A DNA stretch of 11,874 nucleotides from the NCBI GenBank assembly GCA_023438325.1, contig JAEXRB010000211.1, positions 1 to 11,874 on the forward strand, written 5' to 3'. The notes below the pieces were generated by a model. That model was not told the origin of the DNA. It searched no databases and was given only the letters and a program-made list of their open reading frames with translations. This document shows positions 1-8,003 of the stretch, in pieces; the stretch's first letter is position 1, and each line of letters begins with the position of its first letter. The translations under genes were made by a program, and so were the position numbers. The stretch comes from Pseudomonadota bacterium (GTDB taxonomy: Bacteria; Pseudomonadota; Gammaproteobacteria; Xanthomonadales; Xanthomonadaceae).

Positions 1-2
1 CG

Positions 3-947
3 GCGCTGAAATCCGCCTATGCCGGCTGGAACGGAACCACAGCCGTGCATGACTACCACTGGTGGGACGCGATCCACACGGGCGGCGGGGTTTGTGGTGC
101 CGATGCGCCGGCGCCTTGCGACGACCACAACCACGGCAGCCACACCATGGGCACGATGGTGGGCGATGATGGCGGCGCCAATCAGATCGGCGTGGCCCCC
201 CAGGCGCGCTGGATCGGTTGCCGAAACATGGATCAAGGCGATGGCACGCCATCGCGCTATGCCGAATGTTTCCAGTTCTTCCTCGCGCCAACGGATCTGG
301 CGGGCGCCAACCCCGATCCGGCGCGCGCGCCGCACGTCATCAACAACTCCTGGGGATGTCCGGCTTCGGAAGGCTGCACCGATCCGGACATCCTGCGCAC
401 GTTGGTGGAAAACGTGCACGCCGCCGGCATTCTGGTGGTGGTATCGGCTGGAAACGCCGGCAGTGGCTGCAACACCGTGCGGGATCCTGCCGCGATCTAC
501 GCCGCCAGTTTCACCGTGGGGGCCACCACCTCCAGCGACGCGATGGCGACGTATTCCAGCCGTGGCCCGGTCACGGTGGATGGCAGCCAGCGGATCAAGC
601 CGGATATCGTGGCGCCGGGCAGCAGTGTGCGATCGGCGAATCGGAACAACGGCTACTACAATTCCAGCGGCACCAGCATGGCCGGCCCGCATGTCGCGGG
701 CGCGGCCGCTTTGTTGATGAGTGCCGATCCTAGCCTCAAGCGTGATCCCGAGCGCGTCATCGATCTGCTTCAGCGCAGTGCAGTGCCGGTCGCCTCCACT
801 CAGGAGTGCGGTGGCATTCCCGCCAGTGTTCTCCCCAACGCCGTGTTCGGCCATGGCCGCATCGATGTTGCCGCCGCGCTGACCTTGCTGATGCAGCAAG
901 CGCCCGTGTTCGACGACGGTTTCGAGACGCTTGCCGGCTCAGAATGA
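3..947 (+). CDS. Subtilisin-like serine protease (S8, bacillopeptidase F-like), C-terminal part
   Basis: This is the 3' part of a peptidase S8 gene; the reading frame is open to the left edge, so the start, any signal peptide or propeptide and the catalytic Asp lie outside. Visible are the catalytic His in 'DDHNHGSHTMGTMVG' (His codon 132-134), the oxyanion-hole Asn in 'VVVSAGNAG' and the catalytic Ser in 'SSGTSMAGPHVAGAA' (Ser codon 675-677). The stretch 'GVAPQARWIGCRNMD' and the Cys-rich insertions recall bacillopeptidase F-like subtilases. Several Cys pairs suggest disulfides and an exported enzyme. After the catalytic domain the protein ends within about 15 residues in 'APVFDDGFETLAGSE', a tail like those I recall on exported Lysobacterales proteins. 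It is convergent with prpF and overlaps it by 9 nt. The family call is firm; substrate and location are inferred. Confidence 0.93.
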   Translation, partial: ALKSAYAGWNGTTAVHDYHWWDAIHTGGGVCGADAPAPCDDHNHGSHTMGTMVGDDGGANQIGVAPQARWIGCRNMDQGDGTPSRYAECFQFFLAPTDLAGANPDPARAPHVINNSWGCPASEGCTDPDILRTLVENVHAAGILVVVSAGNAGSGCNTVRDPAAIYAASFTVGATTSSDAMATYSSRGPVTVDGSQRIKPDIVAPGSSVRSANRNNGYYNSSGTSMAGPHVAGAAALLMSADPSLKRDPERVIDLLQRSAVPVASTQECGGIPASVLPNAVFGHGRIDVAAALTLLMQQAPVFDDGFETLAGSE

Positions 948-2126
948 ATCGGCAGGCACCCGCACGAAACCTTCCATCAGGATGCGCGCGCTGCGGCTCA
1001 TCACGGCCTTGGTGACCGACCACTGCCCTTCCTTCAGTGCCACCGCCGCGCCCACGCGCAAGGTGCCGGAAGGATGGCCGAAACGCACCGCTTCACGCGC
1101 ACCGCCGCCGGCAGCGAGATTCACCAGCGTGCCGGGCACCGCCGCCGCCGTGGCAATCGCCACTGAAGCGGTGCCCATCATGGCGTGATGCAGTTTGCCC
1201 ATCGACATCGCCCGCACGTTCAAATCGATATCGGAGGCCGCGATGGCCTTGCCGCTGCTGGAAACATAATCTTTTGCAGGCGCAACGAAGGCGACCTTCG
1301 GTGTGTGCTGGCGCTTCAGCGCTTCGTCCGCGGTCTTGATCAAACCCATGCGCAAGGCACCGGCCACGCGGATGGCTTCGAGCTTTTCCAGCGCCGCCTT
1401 GTTCTCGTTGATCGCCGGTTGCAGCTCGGTGCCGTCGTAACCGATGTCGGCTGCGTTGACGAACACGGTGGGGATGCCGGCACTGATCATCGTGGCCTTG
1501 AGCATGCCGATGCCCGGCACATCCAGTTCATCCACGAGATTGCCGGTGGGGAACATCGAGCCGCCACCTTCGCCCTCGCCTTCGTCGGAAGGATCGAGAA
1601 ACTCCAGCACGATTTCCGCCGCCGGGAAGGTCACCCCATCCAGCTCGAAATCGCCGGTTTCCTGCACCTGCCCATTCGTCACCGGCACGTGCGCGAGGAT
1701 GGTCTTGCCGATGTTGGCCTGCCAGATGCGCACCGTGCAGATGCCGTTTTCCGGCACCTTGGCGACATAGCCGGCGTGGATCGCAAACGCGCCCGCCGCG
1801 GTGGAAAGGTTGCCGCAGTTGCCCGACCAATCCACGAAATCGGTGTCGATGCTGACCTGCCCGTAGAGGTAATCCACATCGTGACCGGGCTTGCCCGACG
1901 GTGACACGATCACGCCCTTGCTGGTACTCGACGTGGCCCCGCCCATGCCATCGGTCTGCTTGCCGTAGGGATCGGGCGAACCGATCACGCGCTGGAACAA
2001 TCTGTCGCGCGCCTGACCCGGCACGCGTGCCGCTTCGGGCAAATCTTCAAGGCGGAAGAACACGCCTTTGCTGGTGCCGCCACGCAGGTAGGTGGCGGGG
2101 ATGCGGATTTGGGGGGCGTGACTCAT
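939..2126 (-). CDS. prpF: 2-methylaconitate cis-trans isomerase PrpF
   Basis: A 395-residue PrpF, the usual full length. It works with AcnD in the 2-methylcitrate cycle of propionate degradation, isomerising the AcnD product to cis-2-methylaconitate; the fold is that of diaminopimelate epimerase. Diagnostic motifs are the N-terminal 'YLRGGTSKGVFF' (residues 13-24), 'GGATSSTSKGV' with Lys70, and 'DWSGNCGNLSTAAGAFAI' with Cys104; these two residues line up with the Lys73 and Cys107 I recall for the Shewanella enzyme. The start at 2126 (MSHAPQIRIP) is chosen because family homology begins there and a GAGAG sequence precedes it by about 7 nt; the same frame is open further upstream but that part is not PrpF-like. 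The upstream gene is an SRPBCC protein 58 nt away, not acnD, which lies at the far right of the window. The gap contains a small inverted repeat (2151-2155 with 2161-2165). Confidence 0.95.
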   Translation of the reverse strand: MSHAPQIRIPATYLRGGTSKGVFFRLEDLPEAARVPGQARDRLFQRVIGSPDPYGKQTDGMGGATSSTSKGVIVSPSGKPGHDVDYLYGQVSIDTDFVDWSGNCGNLSTAAGAFAIHAGYVAKVPENGICTVRIWQANIGKTILAHVPVTNGQVQETGDFELDGVTFPAAEIVLEFLDPSDEGEGEGGGSMFPTGNLVDELDVPGIGMLKATMISAGIPTVFVNAADIGYDGTELQPAINENKAALEKLEAIRVAGALRMGLIKTADEALKRQHTPKVAFVAPAKDYVSSSGKAIAASDIDLNVRAMSMGKLHHAMMGTASVAIATAAAVPGTLVNLAAGGGAREAVRFGHPSGTLRVGAAVALKEGQWSVTKAVMSRSARILMEGFVRVPADSF

Positions 2127-2165
2127 GACGTTGCTCTCGGATGACTTGAGCCCGCTGTATGCGGG

Positions 2166-2178
2166 AGGGGTGTGCGCG
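2166..2178. repeat. Left copy of a 13-nt direct repeat flanking the block between prpF and acnD
   Basis: The sequence AGGGGTGTGCGCG here matches AGGAGTGTGCGCG at 11379-11391 in 12 of 13 positions, in the same orientation. This copy lies 40 nt upstream of the prpF start and 7 nt beyond the stop of the SRPBCC gene. It could be a relic of the insertion that separated acnD from prpF, or chance in GC-rich DNA. Confidence 0.35.
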
Positions 2179-2184
2179 ACGGAT

Positions 2185-2655
2185 TCATGCGCCGTCGGGA
2201 ATTTCCGGTTCCACCAGGTGCGCGAGTTGTTCGAGCGATTCCTGCCAGCCCAGATAGCAGAATTCCACGGGAATCGCGGCGGGAATGCCGGCCTGGACGA
2301 TCGACAACTCGGTGCCGCAAGCCACCGCACGCAGCTTTGCCTCCACCTTCATCTGACCGGGCAAGGCGGGATTGTCGAAACTATCGGTGTAACGGATGAG
2401 TTCGTTCGGCACCAACTCCTCGTACCTTCCGCCGAAGCTGTGGCTGGAGCCGGTGCCGAAGTTGGTGAACTGCATGCGGTACCCGCCGCCCACGCGGACA
2501 TCGGATTCGAGCATGCGCGCGGTGAAGCCATGCGGTGGTGACCATTTGACCTGCGCATCAGGATCAATGAACGCGCGATACACCCGTTCCGGCGGTGCGC
2601 GCAGGACACGATGCAGGCGGACGGTGCCGGGTTGTGGCGTGGTGGTATCGGACAT
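2185..2655 (-). CDS. SRPBCC family protein (AHSA1/START-like domain)
   Basis: A 156-residue single-domain protein of the SRPBCC superfamily, AHSA1 type. The N-terminal pattern 'RVLRAPPERVYRAFIDPD' followed by 'KWSPPHGFTARMLESDVRVGG' is typical of the family, as are the central 'FGGRYEELVPNELIRYTD' and the C-terminal helix containing 'GWQESLEQLAHLVE'. Such proteins form a hydrophobic cavity; most are uncharacterised and I can name no ligand. The start at 2655 (MSDTTTPQPG) is supported by GGAG 8 nt upstream; the frame is open further upstream but without family resemblance. It is transcribed away from pirin and towards prpF, 58 nt downstream, so it may now share a transcript with prpF. It has no known role in propionate metabolism. 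The family call is secure and the function unknown. Confidence 0.88.
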   Translation of the reverse strand: MSDTTTPQPGTVRLHRVLRAPPERVYRAFIDPDAQVKWSPPHGFTARMLESDVRVGGGYRMQFTNFGTGSSHSFGGRYEELVPNELIRYTDSFDNPALPGQMKVEAKLRAVACGTELSIVQAGIPAAIPVEFCYLGWQESLEQLAHLVEPEIPDGA

Positions 2656-2990
2656 GACGTGATCTCCGGTCGGACGGTTACGCCAGTGTGATGCGGGGAT
2701 CAGGCAGGCTGCAACGCCGGCAACTGAATCACGTTCAATGATGCCGCATCGCGATTGAACATCAGCCGTCGTGTTGATGGCGCCATGGAGCACCGCTCCG
2801 AAAGGCTTGTACTTGCAGTTTGCGGTACAGGTCTGGAATTGGCTGGCGCCAGCAGACGAGGTGGATGCTGGCGAGATTGGCGCACGGAATGAAACACCAC
2901 GTTCCTCGCATACTGCAGGCAGCGACATTGAAAATGGCCGCACATGTGACGATTTAGGTGTGCACGTTCACATTGATACCGGAGCCCGCC
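2656..2990. other. Divergent intergenic region between SRPBCC gene and pirin gene
   Basis: This 335-nt stretch holds no convincing intact gene and looks more AT-rich than its neighbours. It must carry the promoters of both divergent genes. For pirin, TTGAAA (2928-2933) is followed after 17 nt by GATTTA (2951-2956); the -35 element is reasonable but the -10 is poor. On the minus strand, a short open stretch ending at 2700 reads 'RRLMFNRDAASLNVIQLP', which faintly resembles the C-terminal end of histidine-phosphatase-type proteins; an internally deleted remnant is possible but unproven. Confidence 0.5.
2959..2972. promoter_or_regulatory. 14-nt imperfect palindrome upstream of pirin, candidate operator
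   Basis: TGTGCACGTTCACA is palindromic at 12 of 14 positions and sits 8 nt before the pirin ribosome-binding site, overlapping or just downstream of the expected promoter. That is a typical place for a repressor operator. The half-sites resemble those of a CRP/Clp box, but the spacer is 4 rather than 6 nt, so a CRP site is unlikely. No regulator gene is adjacent. Confidence 0.3.
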
Positions 2991-4004
2991 ATGAGCCAGT
3001 CCCCGATCCTCTCCATCGCCTCGCTTGCCACTCCGTGGCGCGGCGCCGATCCCTTCCTGTTCATGGCGCACCATCTGGATTTCTATCCCGAGGGTGACGG
3101 CGCCCTGGCGCCTCGGGCATCCCTGGACGGGCGGCAGATGGGTTCGGATTTCGGCGGCAAGGATGGCTGGAACATGTACCACGGCGAGCGTGTGCCGGGA
3201 TTTCCGGCGCATCCGCATCGCGGCTTTGAAACCATCACCATCGTCACGCAAGGCTATGTGGATCACGCCGATTCGCTCGGCGGCAAGGCGCGCTATGGCA
3301 TGGGCGATGTGCAGTGGCTCACGGCGGGCGGCGGGATCATGCATTCGGAGATGTTTCCGCTGCTGCACGCCGAGGCCGACAACACTCTGAATCTGGCACA
3401 GGTCTGGCTGAATCTTCCGGCGGCCAACAAGATGGCGCCGGCGCATTTTTCCATGTTCTGGAACGAGGACATTCCGGTGGTGGATGAGCCGGAAGGTGTG
3501 AGCGTGCGGGTAATCGCCGGAGGCTATGGCGATGCGCAGCCATTGTCGCCGCCGCCAGATTCCTGGGCTGCCAAACCGCAATCTCAAATTGCCATCTGGT
3601 TGACGCAGATTCCTGCCGGCGCAAGCTGGAAGGTGCCGGCGGCCGGGGCGGGTTTGTCGCGTTCACTGCATCTGCTGGTAGGCGATGGCCTGGACATCAA
3701 TGGTGTGGCATTGCCGAAGCGGCATCTGGCCGAGGTGCGTTCGGAGGCCGCCCTGACCATTCGCAATACCGGAGCGACCGAAGCGCAAGTGCTGCTGTTG
3801 CAGGCACGCCCGATCCGCGAGCCGGTGGCAAGCTACGGGCCGTTCGTGATGAACACGCCGGAGCAGATCCAGCAGACGTTCGTCGATTTCCAGCGCACCC
3901 GGTTCGGTGGTTGGCCGTATCCGGATGGCGCGCCCACGCATGGTGACGAGGTCCGTCGATTCGCGGTGTATCCGGGCGGGCAAGAATCCACGCCGGGTGC
4001 GTGA
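2991..4004 (+). CDS. Pirin family protein
   Basis: A 337-residue bicupin of the pirin family. The four metal ligands of the N-terminal cupin are visible: His74 and His76 in 'FPAHPHRGFETITIV', and His118 and Glu120 in 'TAGGGIMHSEMF', matching the His-x-His and His-x-Glu pattern of human pirin. 'DSLGGKARYGMGDVQW' is a further family signature. The C-terminal cupin starts near residue 190 and the protein ends with 'FGGWPYPDGAPTHGD'. Bacterial pirins bind Fe or another divalent metal; some show quercetinase activity and others act as redox-responsive partners, so the substrate cannot be given. The start at 2991 has GGAG 6 nt upstream and is preferred to a GTG at 2958, which lies ahead of that site and has no support. 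It diverges from the SRPBCC gene and converges on corA. Confidence 0.93.
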   Translation: MSQSPILSIASLATPWRGADPFLFMAHHLDFYPEGDGALAPRASLDGRQMGSDFGGKDGWNMYHGERVPGFPAHPHRGFETITIVTQGYVDHADSLGGKARYGMGDVQWLTAGGGIMHSEMFPLLHAEADNTLNLAQVWLNLPAANKMAPAHFSMFWNEDIPVVDEPEGVSVRVIAGGYGDAQPLSPPPDSWAAKPQSQIAIWLTQIPAGASWKVPAAGAGLSRSLHLLVGDGLDINGVALPKRHLAEVRSEAALTIRNTGATEAQVLLLQARPIREPVASYGPFVMNTPEQIQQTFVDFQRTRFGGWPYPDGAPTHGDEVRRFAVYPGGQESTPGA

Positions 4005-4014
4005 TGCGAGCAGT

Positions 4015-4046
4015 GGCGGGAATGTTCTGATTGCTGCATTCCCGCC
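4015..4046. terminator. Bidirectional hairpin between convergent pirin and corA genes
   Basis: GGCGGGAATG (4015-4024) and CATTCCCGCC (4037-4046) form a perfect 10-bp stem with a 12-nt loop in the 54-nt gap between the two stop codons. The position between tail-to-tail genes fits a shared transcription terminator. There is no clear T-run on either side, so it is not a canonical intrinsic terminator. Confidence 0.55.
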
Positions 4047-4058
4047 CGTAGCGGTGGC

Positions 4059-5075
4059 TCAGAGCCAGTTGATCTTCTTGAAGTAGATGTACAGGCCGCC
4101 GACCACGGCGCCCACGACACCGATCAGGATCGGGTAACTGTAAGTGCCGTGCAGTTCGGGCATCACATCGAAGTTCATGCCGTACCAACTGGCCACAAGG
4201 GTAGGCGCGGCCAGCAGGGCGGCCCAGCCCGCCAGACGCTTCACCACTTCGCCTTGTTTCAACGTGACCAGCGCCTGGTTCACGCTCAGCGCGGTGCCGA
4301 GCATGTCGCGCAGCACGTCGATGGTTTCGTTGGTGCGCAATGAGTGGTCGTGTACATCGCGGAGATAAAGGCGAACCTCTTCGGGAAAGGAGATGCTCGG
4401 ATTGCGCATGAGCTGCGACAGCACGTCCTGCATGGGCGTGACCGCAACGCGCATGTAGGTGAGCTCGCGCTTGAGATCGTACAGCTGGGTGACGATGCGA
4501 CGATCGAATGTCTCTTTGACGATGTCCTTTTCCAGTGCCAGCAAGGTCTGCTTGAAGGTGTTCACCAGTGGCAGATAGTTGTCCACGATGGCATCGAGCA
4601 CGGCGTACAACGCGTAAGGTGGGCCGAGCGCGAGCATCTCCGGTTCGCGTTCGATGCGGGTGCGTGCGGGGGCATAGGACAACGAAGCGCCGTGTCGCAC
4701 CGTGACGAGATAGCGCGGGCCGAGAAAAATGTGGGTTTCACCGTAGGCGATGCGGTTTTCAACTTGCTGTGCGGTACTGGCAACCACGAAGAGCGAATTT
4801 CCATAGCCTTCCACCTTCGGGCGCTGGTGTGCTTTCTGGGCATCTTCAATGGCCAGGTCATGCAGGCCGAACTCTTCCTGAAGCAGGGCAAGCACTTCGT
4901 CGTCCGGCTCGTACAAGCCGATCCAGACAAAGCTGCCATCGTCGATTTCCAGCGCTTCGCTGACATCTTCGATATGGATAGTGCTGCGTTGGCCATCTTT
5001 CGCGTAAATGGCGCAATTGACGACACAAGCGGGGTTTTCGCGTGACAGATTCATGCCGGCATCGTGCGTCAGCAT
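4059..5075 (-). CDS. corA: CorA-type magnesium/cobalt transporter
   Basis: A 338-residue membrane protein of the CorA metal-ion transporter family, which moves Mg2+, and often Co2+ or Ni2+, through a homopentamer. A large cytosolic N-terminal domain ('SFVWIGLYEPDDEVLALLQ', 'DLAIEDAQKAHQRPKVE') is followed by a long helical section, then transmembrane helix 1 ending in the signature 'YGMNF' (Gly-Met-Asn at residues 299-301), a short periplasmic loop with 'MPEL', and transmembrane helix 2, closing with the basic tail 'YFKKINWL'. Length and architecture are normal. The start is uncertain: ATG at 5075 and ATG at 5054 are both possible and neither has a clear Shine-Dalgarno sequence; family similarity begins just after the second. 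The gene seems monocistronic, between a 276-nt intergenic region and the hairpin shared with pirin. Confidence 0.93.
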   Translation of the reverse strand: MLTHDAGMNLSRENPACVVNCAIYAKDGQRSTIHIEDVSEALEIDDGSFVWIGLYEPDDEVLALLQEEFGLHDLAIEDAQKAHQRPKVEGYGNSLFVVASTAQQVENRIAYGETHIFLGPRYLVTVRHGASLSYAPARTRIEREPEMLALGPPYALYAVLDAIVDNYLPLVNTFKQTLLALEKDIVKETFDRRIVTQLYDLKRELTYMRVAVTPMQDVLSQLMRNPSISFPEEVRLYLRDVHDHSLRTNETIDVLRDMLGTALSVNQALVTLKQGEVVKRLAGWAALLAAPTLVASWYGMNFDVMPELHGTYSYPILIGVVGAVVGGLYIYFKKINWL

Positions 5076-5307
5076 GGCGTGGCGGGCAAGCGACGACGAA
5101 ATGGTCCCCGGCAGGCTGGTCCATCAATGAAAAAGAAACGTGTGAACGCGCCCTTTTTCGCAAGAACCAGGAGCATATGATTTCAGGTGGTCAACTGGTG
5201 GACGTGTTCGAAAAGGACTTGCGACAAATCGCCAGCACCATCTGATTTGGGCATGGTCGGCTGTGGCGCATTGACAGTCATGGAGTCGAGTTACCCGGGC
5301 CGCACAG

Positions 5308-5340
5308 ATAAAAATCATGACGGCGGTTCACATCATCATT
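5308..5340 (-). terminator. Possible intrinsic terminator downstream of res
   Basis: On the minus strand, AATGATGA (5340-5333) can pair with TCATGATT (5320-5313) at 7 of 8 positions around a 12-nt loop, and a T-run follows (5314-5310, partly inside the stem). It begins 12 nt beyond the res stop codon, as expected for the end of the restriction-modification operon. The stem is AT-rich and weak, so this is a modest call. The rest of the 5076-5351 gap, which must contain the corA promoter, shows no clear gene. Confidence 0.35.
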
Positions 5341-5351
5341 CAGCAGGCGCA

Positions 5352-8003
5352 TCAGCCCGTGTTGCCCAATCTGGCTTTGATCATTGCCCAGTCGCGGCTT
5401 TTAGGCATGACGAACTCGTAGCCGTCACCCGCGCGGCGCGCCCATAGTTCGCCGATGTGGCGCTTTTCAACTTGCGCAGGTTCGTCATAACGATCCGCGC
5501 CTTTGTATTCGATGACCAACACGCGACCATCCCGCATGCGCACCAGAAAATCCGGATAAAACCGATGGCGCGAGGTCGGCAATGAGAACGCGCCGGGTTT
5601 GCGTTCCACGTTGCGCACCCAATCACGTACGCCTTCGAGTCGATTGGCGATGAAGTCCGCGCACTCGAATTCCTCGCCCTGCGATTTCAGGTTGCCGATC
5701 TGCGGGAAGAAGTGCTTCGGCAGCGTGACAAAGCCGTTGTATTGCCAATCCCACGCATAGCGACCACTGGAAAACACGCATTGCAGGCGTTCATCGGCAC
5801 TCAAGCGTGGCTCATCACCGATCAGATCCAGGAAACGCTGTTCGAAACCGCGCTGGCGCACGGCCTCGATGCGTGCCAGCAAGGCATCCCGCAGACGCGC
5901 CTTGCGATAGGCCAATTCATCCAGCGTGAAACCACGGGTTTGCTGCAAGTGATGCAACGCGCCGGAAAGCCATGCCGCCAATTCTTCCGGCTCGATGTCG
6001 GCCTTGACCAAGCAGCGCTCCAGCCACCACAAAAGCTCCGCCTCGCTGGCCGATTCACGCACCCCGAACAAGCCCATTTGCACATCGAGCCGTTCCAGCG
6101 GATCGAGCATGATCCGGCCTGCCTCGCCCAAGCCCAGGCGGGCGCGTTGCAGGGTTTCCACGTCACGCGCAAAGCTCGCATCATCCAGCCGGGCATCCGC
6201 ATCGGCCAATGACAAAGTGCCTTCCAGCGGCGGTGCATCGCCCAATTCACACAACCAATCGGCTTGCGACCATGCCAGCAGGGGCAATGCGAAGGTTTCC
6301 CCGCGTTCGGAGGGTGTCGGTGCAGGTGGCTCACTGGGTGACAGCAGCCGGCTGAACGCCTGTTCCACCGCCGGCAATGCATCGGCTGCACCGGAGTCGG
6401 CAAAGGCGTCTTTCAGTGCCTTCTGATCCTTGGCGCTCCATTCACCTCGCAAGGTGAGGCTGCCGGTTTCAGGCGAAACATCCAGCTTGTTTTCGATGCG
6501 CTTGCGGGTGGCCTCCGGCATCGCGGAAAAATCTGGCAACGCTACCTGATCCCCGACCATCGGGAGGGCGATGGTGACACTGGCGCGGCTGCGGAAAAGA
6601 TCCTCCAGACCATTGCCGTCAGGCATGCCATCCAAGGCCGTGGTGCGCACCAACTCTTCGGCATCCTGTCGCTCGAAGCCGGCCTGCACCAAGCCATCAC
6701 GCAAGGTGGCGGCCACCTGCGCGATGCTGTCTGAAACAGCGAACGCATACGCACGATTGAGCGTTGCGTTCTGCTTGCGCCGCACCTGCGGCATGCGCAA
6801 CACACGACCCAGAATCTGCTCCAGTGCCATTTGCGTGCTGCTGCCACGGAAGCTCATCAACACATAGGCGGCAGGCCAGTCCCAGCCTTCGCGCAACTTG
6901 TCTGCTGTGATGACGAAACGCAGCTGCCGCGCATCGGCCTCGCTCAGTTCGTCAACACCGCTGGCTGAGCGGGCAATCTGTTCTGCCGGAATGTTGAAGT
7001 GCTCGATCAGCGCCTCGCGCACGCGATCCACCGTCATTGCATCAGGGTTGTCCTTCTGCTGGCGCTCGGCCTGCAACAGCATGATCGGGCGCAACGCTTC
7101 ACCGGTTGCCACACGTTCGGCATCGGCATCGGTTTGCAAACGCCCAAGGCAGGCAATGGCTTCACGCAAGGCAATGCGCCAATCCGGATGCACCGCCATG
7201 TCCACCGGCAGCTTGATCATGTCTTCGGCCTGCAAGGTGGAAGCCGAAATGGACACCAAGACATTGGAAGGCTGATGCATGCGATCCGGTGTGGCGGTCA
7301 TTTCCAGCACGGCACACGGTTTGAGCCGCGCCAGCGTATCGAACGCCAGTGCCGTGCCCTGATTATGGGCCTCGTCCACCACCACGAAGGGACGCCGCAG
7401 CGCCAAGGCCTCCACCAACGAATAGCCACTGCCTTCGATGCCACGGAAATGGTCCATCAGCGCGCCGTTGCTGCGGTACACCGCCAACCGCTCGGTATCG
7501 GCCTGCTTGAAGGCTTGCATCGTGGCCACGATGACCGTGTCGTGACTGTCCAGTACCGAAGGCGGCACCGACAGCGCTTCGTCGATATCCAGCACCGCCA
7601 CCTCGCCGAACAAGGTACGCAATTCGTTGTGCAGCAGTTCGCCCGGCGTGCGCAGCACGCGCAGGGTCTGGTTGCGGATTGCATCGGTGGGAACCAGCCA
7701 CACCGTGAGGCTGTGCTCCACCGGCAACAGCGCCTGTTTGATCCGGTCGATGGCATGGCCGCCGATCAAGGTTTTGCCGCCGCCGGTAGGCACGCGCAAG
7801 CACACCACCGGCACATCCTCATCGGCCAGCGGCGCGGGGGCGTGGTACCGAATGCGGAAACCGAAGTTTTCCTGCGTGCAGTGCTCGAATGCCAAGCGAC
7901 TGGCTTCACGCGTGCCGGGGTGCGCTTCTGCCTGTGCCCGATAGGCCCGCAGGAAGGCTTCGTAACGGTCGAGAATCTGCGATTGGTAGGTCTTGAGCGT
8001 CAT
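5352..8003 (-). CDS. res: Type III restriction enzyme Res subunit (helicase-nuclease)
   Basis: An 883-residue protein, usual size for type III Res. It combines an SF2 helicase/translocase with a C-terminal nuclease and cuts DNA only in complex with Mod. Motifs in order: Walker A 'RVPTGGGKT' (Lys77), 'VWLVPTDAIRNQT' (motif Ia), DEAH box 'VVVDEAHN' (210-213), 'EMTATPD' (motif III, 236-239), 'KLREGWDWP' (motif V) and 'QILGRVLRMP' (motif VI). The nuclease near the end shows 'FYPDFLV' (Pro817-Asp818) and 'VLVIEYKG' (Glu832, Lys834), an intact PD-ExK site. All key residues are present, so the enzyme looks functional. The start at 8003 (MTLKTYQSQ) overlaps the stop of the rhuM-like gene as ATGA; no Shine-Dalgarno is seen, so translation is probably coupled. 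Family similarity does not extend into the upstream open frame. Confidence 0.94.
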   Translation of the reverse strand: MTLKTYQSQILDRYEAFLRAYRAQAEAHPGTREASRLAFEHCTQENFGFRIRYHAPAPLADEDVPVVCLRVPTGGGKTLIGGHAIDRIKQALLPVEHSLTVWLVPTDAIRNQTLRVLRTPGELLHNELRTLFGEVAVLDIDEALSVPPSVLDSHDTVIVATMQAFKQADTERLAVYRSNGALMDHFRGIEGSGYSLVEALALRRPFVVVDEAHNQGTALAFDTLARLKPCAVLEMTATPDRMHQPSNVLVSISASTLQAEDMIKLPVDMAVHPDWRIALREAIACLGRLQTDADAERVATGEALRPIMLLQAERQQKDNPDAMTVDRVREALIEHFNIPAEQIARSASGVDELSEADARQLRFVITADKLREGWDWPAAYVLMSFRGSSTQMALEQILGRVLRMPQVRRKQNATLNRAYAFAVSDSIAQVAATLRDGLVQAGFERQDAEELVRTTALDGMPDGNGLEDLFRSRASVTIALPMVGDQVALPDFSAMPEATRKRIENKLDVSPETGSLTLRGEWSAKDQKALKDAFADSGAADALPAVEQAFSRLLSPSEPPAPTPSERGETFALPLLAWSQADWLCELGDAPPLEGTLSLADADARLDDASFARDVETLQRARLGLGEAGRIMLDPLERLDVQMGLFGVRESASEAELLWWLERCLVKADIEPEELAAWLSGALHHLQQTRGFTLDELAYRKARLRDALLARIEAVRQRGFEQRFLDLIGDEPRLSADERLQCVFSSGRYAWDWQYNGFVTLPKHFFPQIGNLKSQGEEFECADFIANRLEGVRDWVRNVERKPGAFSLPTSRHRFYPDFLVRMRDGRVLVIEYKGADRYDEPAQVEKRHIGELWARRAGDGYEFVMPKSRDWAMIKARLGNTG

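Noticed and set aside
1185..1904. Long plus-strand open frame of 239 codons opposite prpF
   Set aside because: It is antisense to a clearly homologous gene, its His/Arg-rich translation has no family resemblance, and GC-rich coding DNA routinely leaves such open antisense frames.
2127..2330. N-terminal extension of prpF to a start at 2330
   Set aside because: It would overlap the end of the SRPBCC gene, shows no homology, and the start at 2126 gives the normal PrpF length and N-terminal motif.
2959..2972. CRP/Clp binding site upstream of pirin
   Set aside because: The TGTG and CACA halves are present but the spacing is 4 nt, not the 6 nt of CRP sites; it is kept only as a generic palindrome.
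2700..3587. Minus-strand open frame of 295 codons opposite pirin and across the divergent intergenic region
   Set aside because: Most of it is antisense to pirin with Arg/His-rich translation; only its last part is discussed as a possible remnant.
4344..5045. Plus-strand open frame of 233 codons opposite corA
   Set aside because: Shadow of corA, whose GMN motif and two membrane helices are intact.
5177..5245. Plus-strand 22-codon open frame (MISGGQLVDVFEKD and on) preceded by AGGAG
   Set aside because: The spacing from AGGAG to ATG is only 3 nt, the peptide is very short, and it lies in the presumed corA promoter region with no recognised homology.
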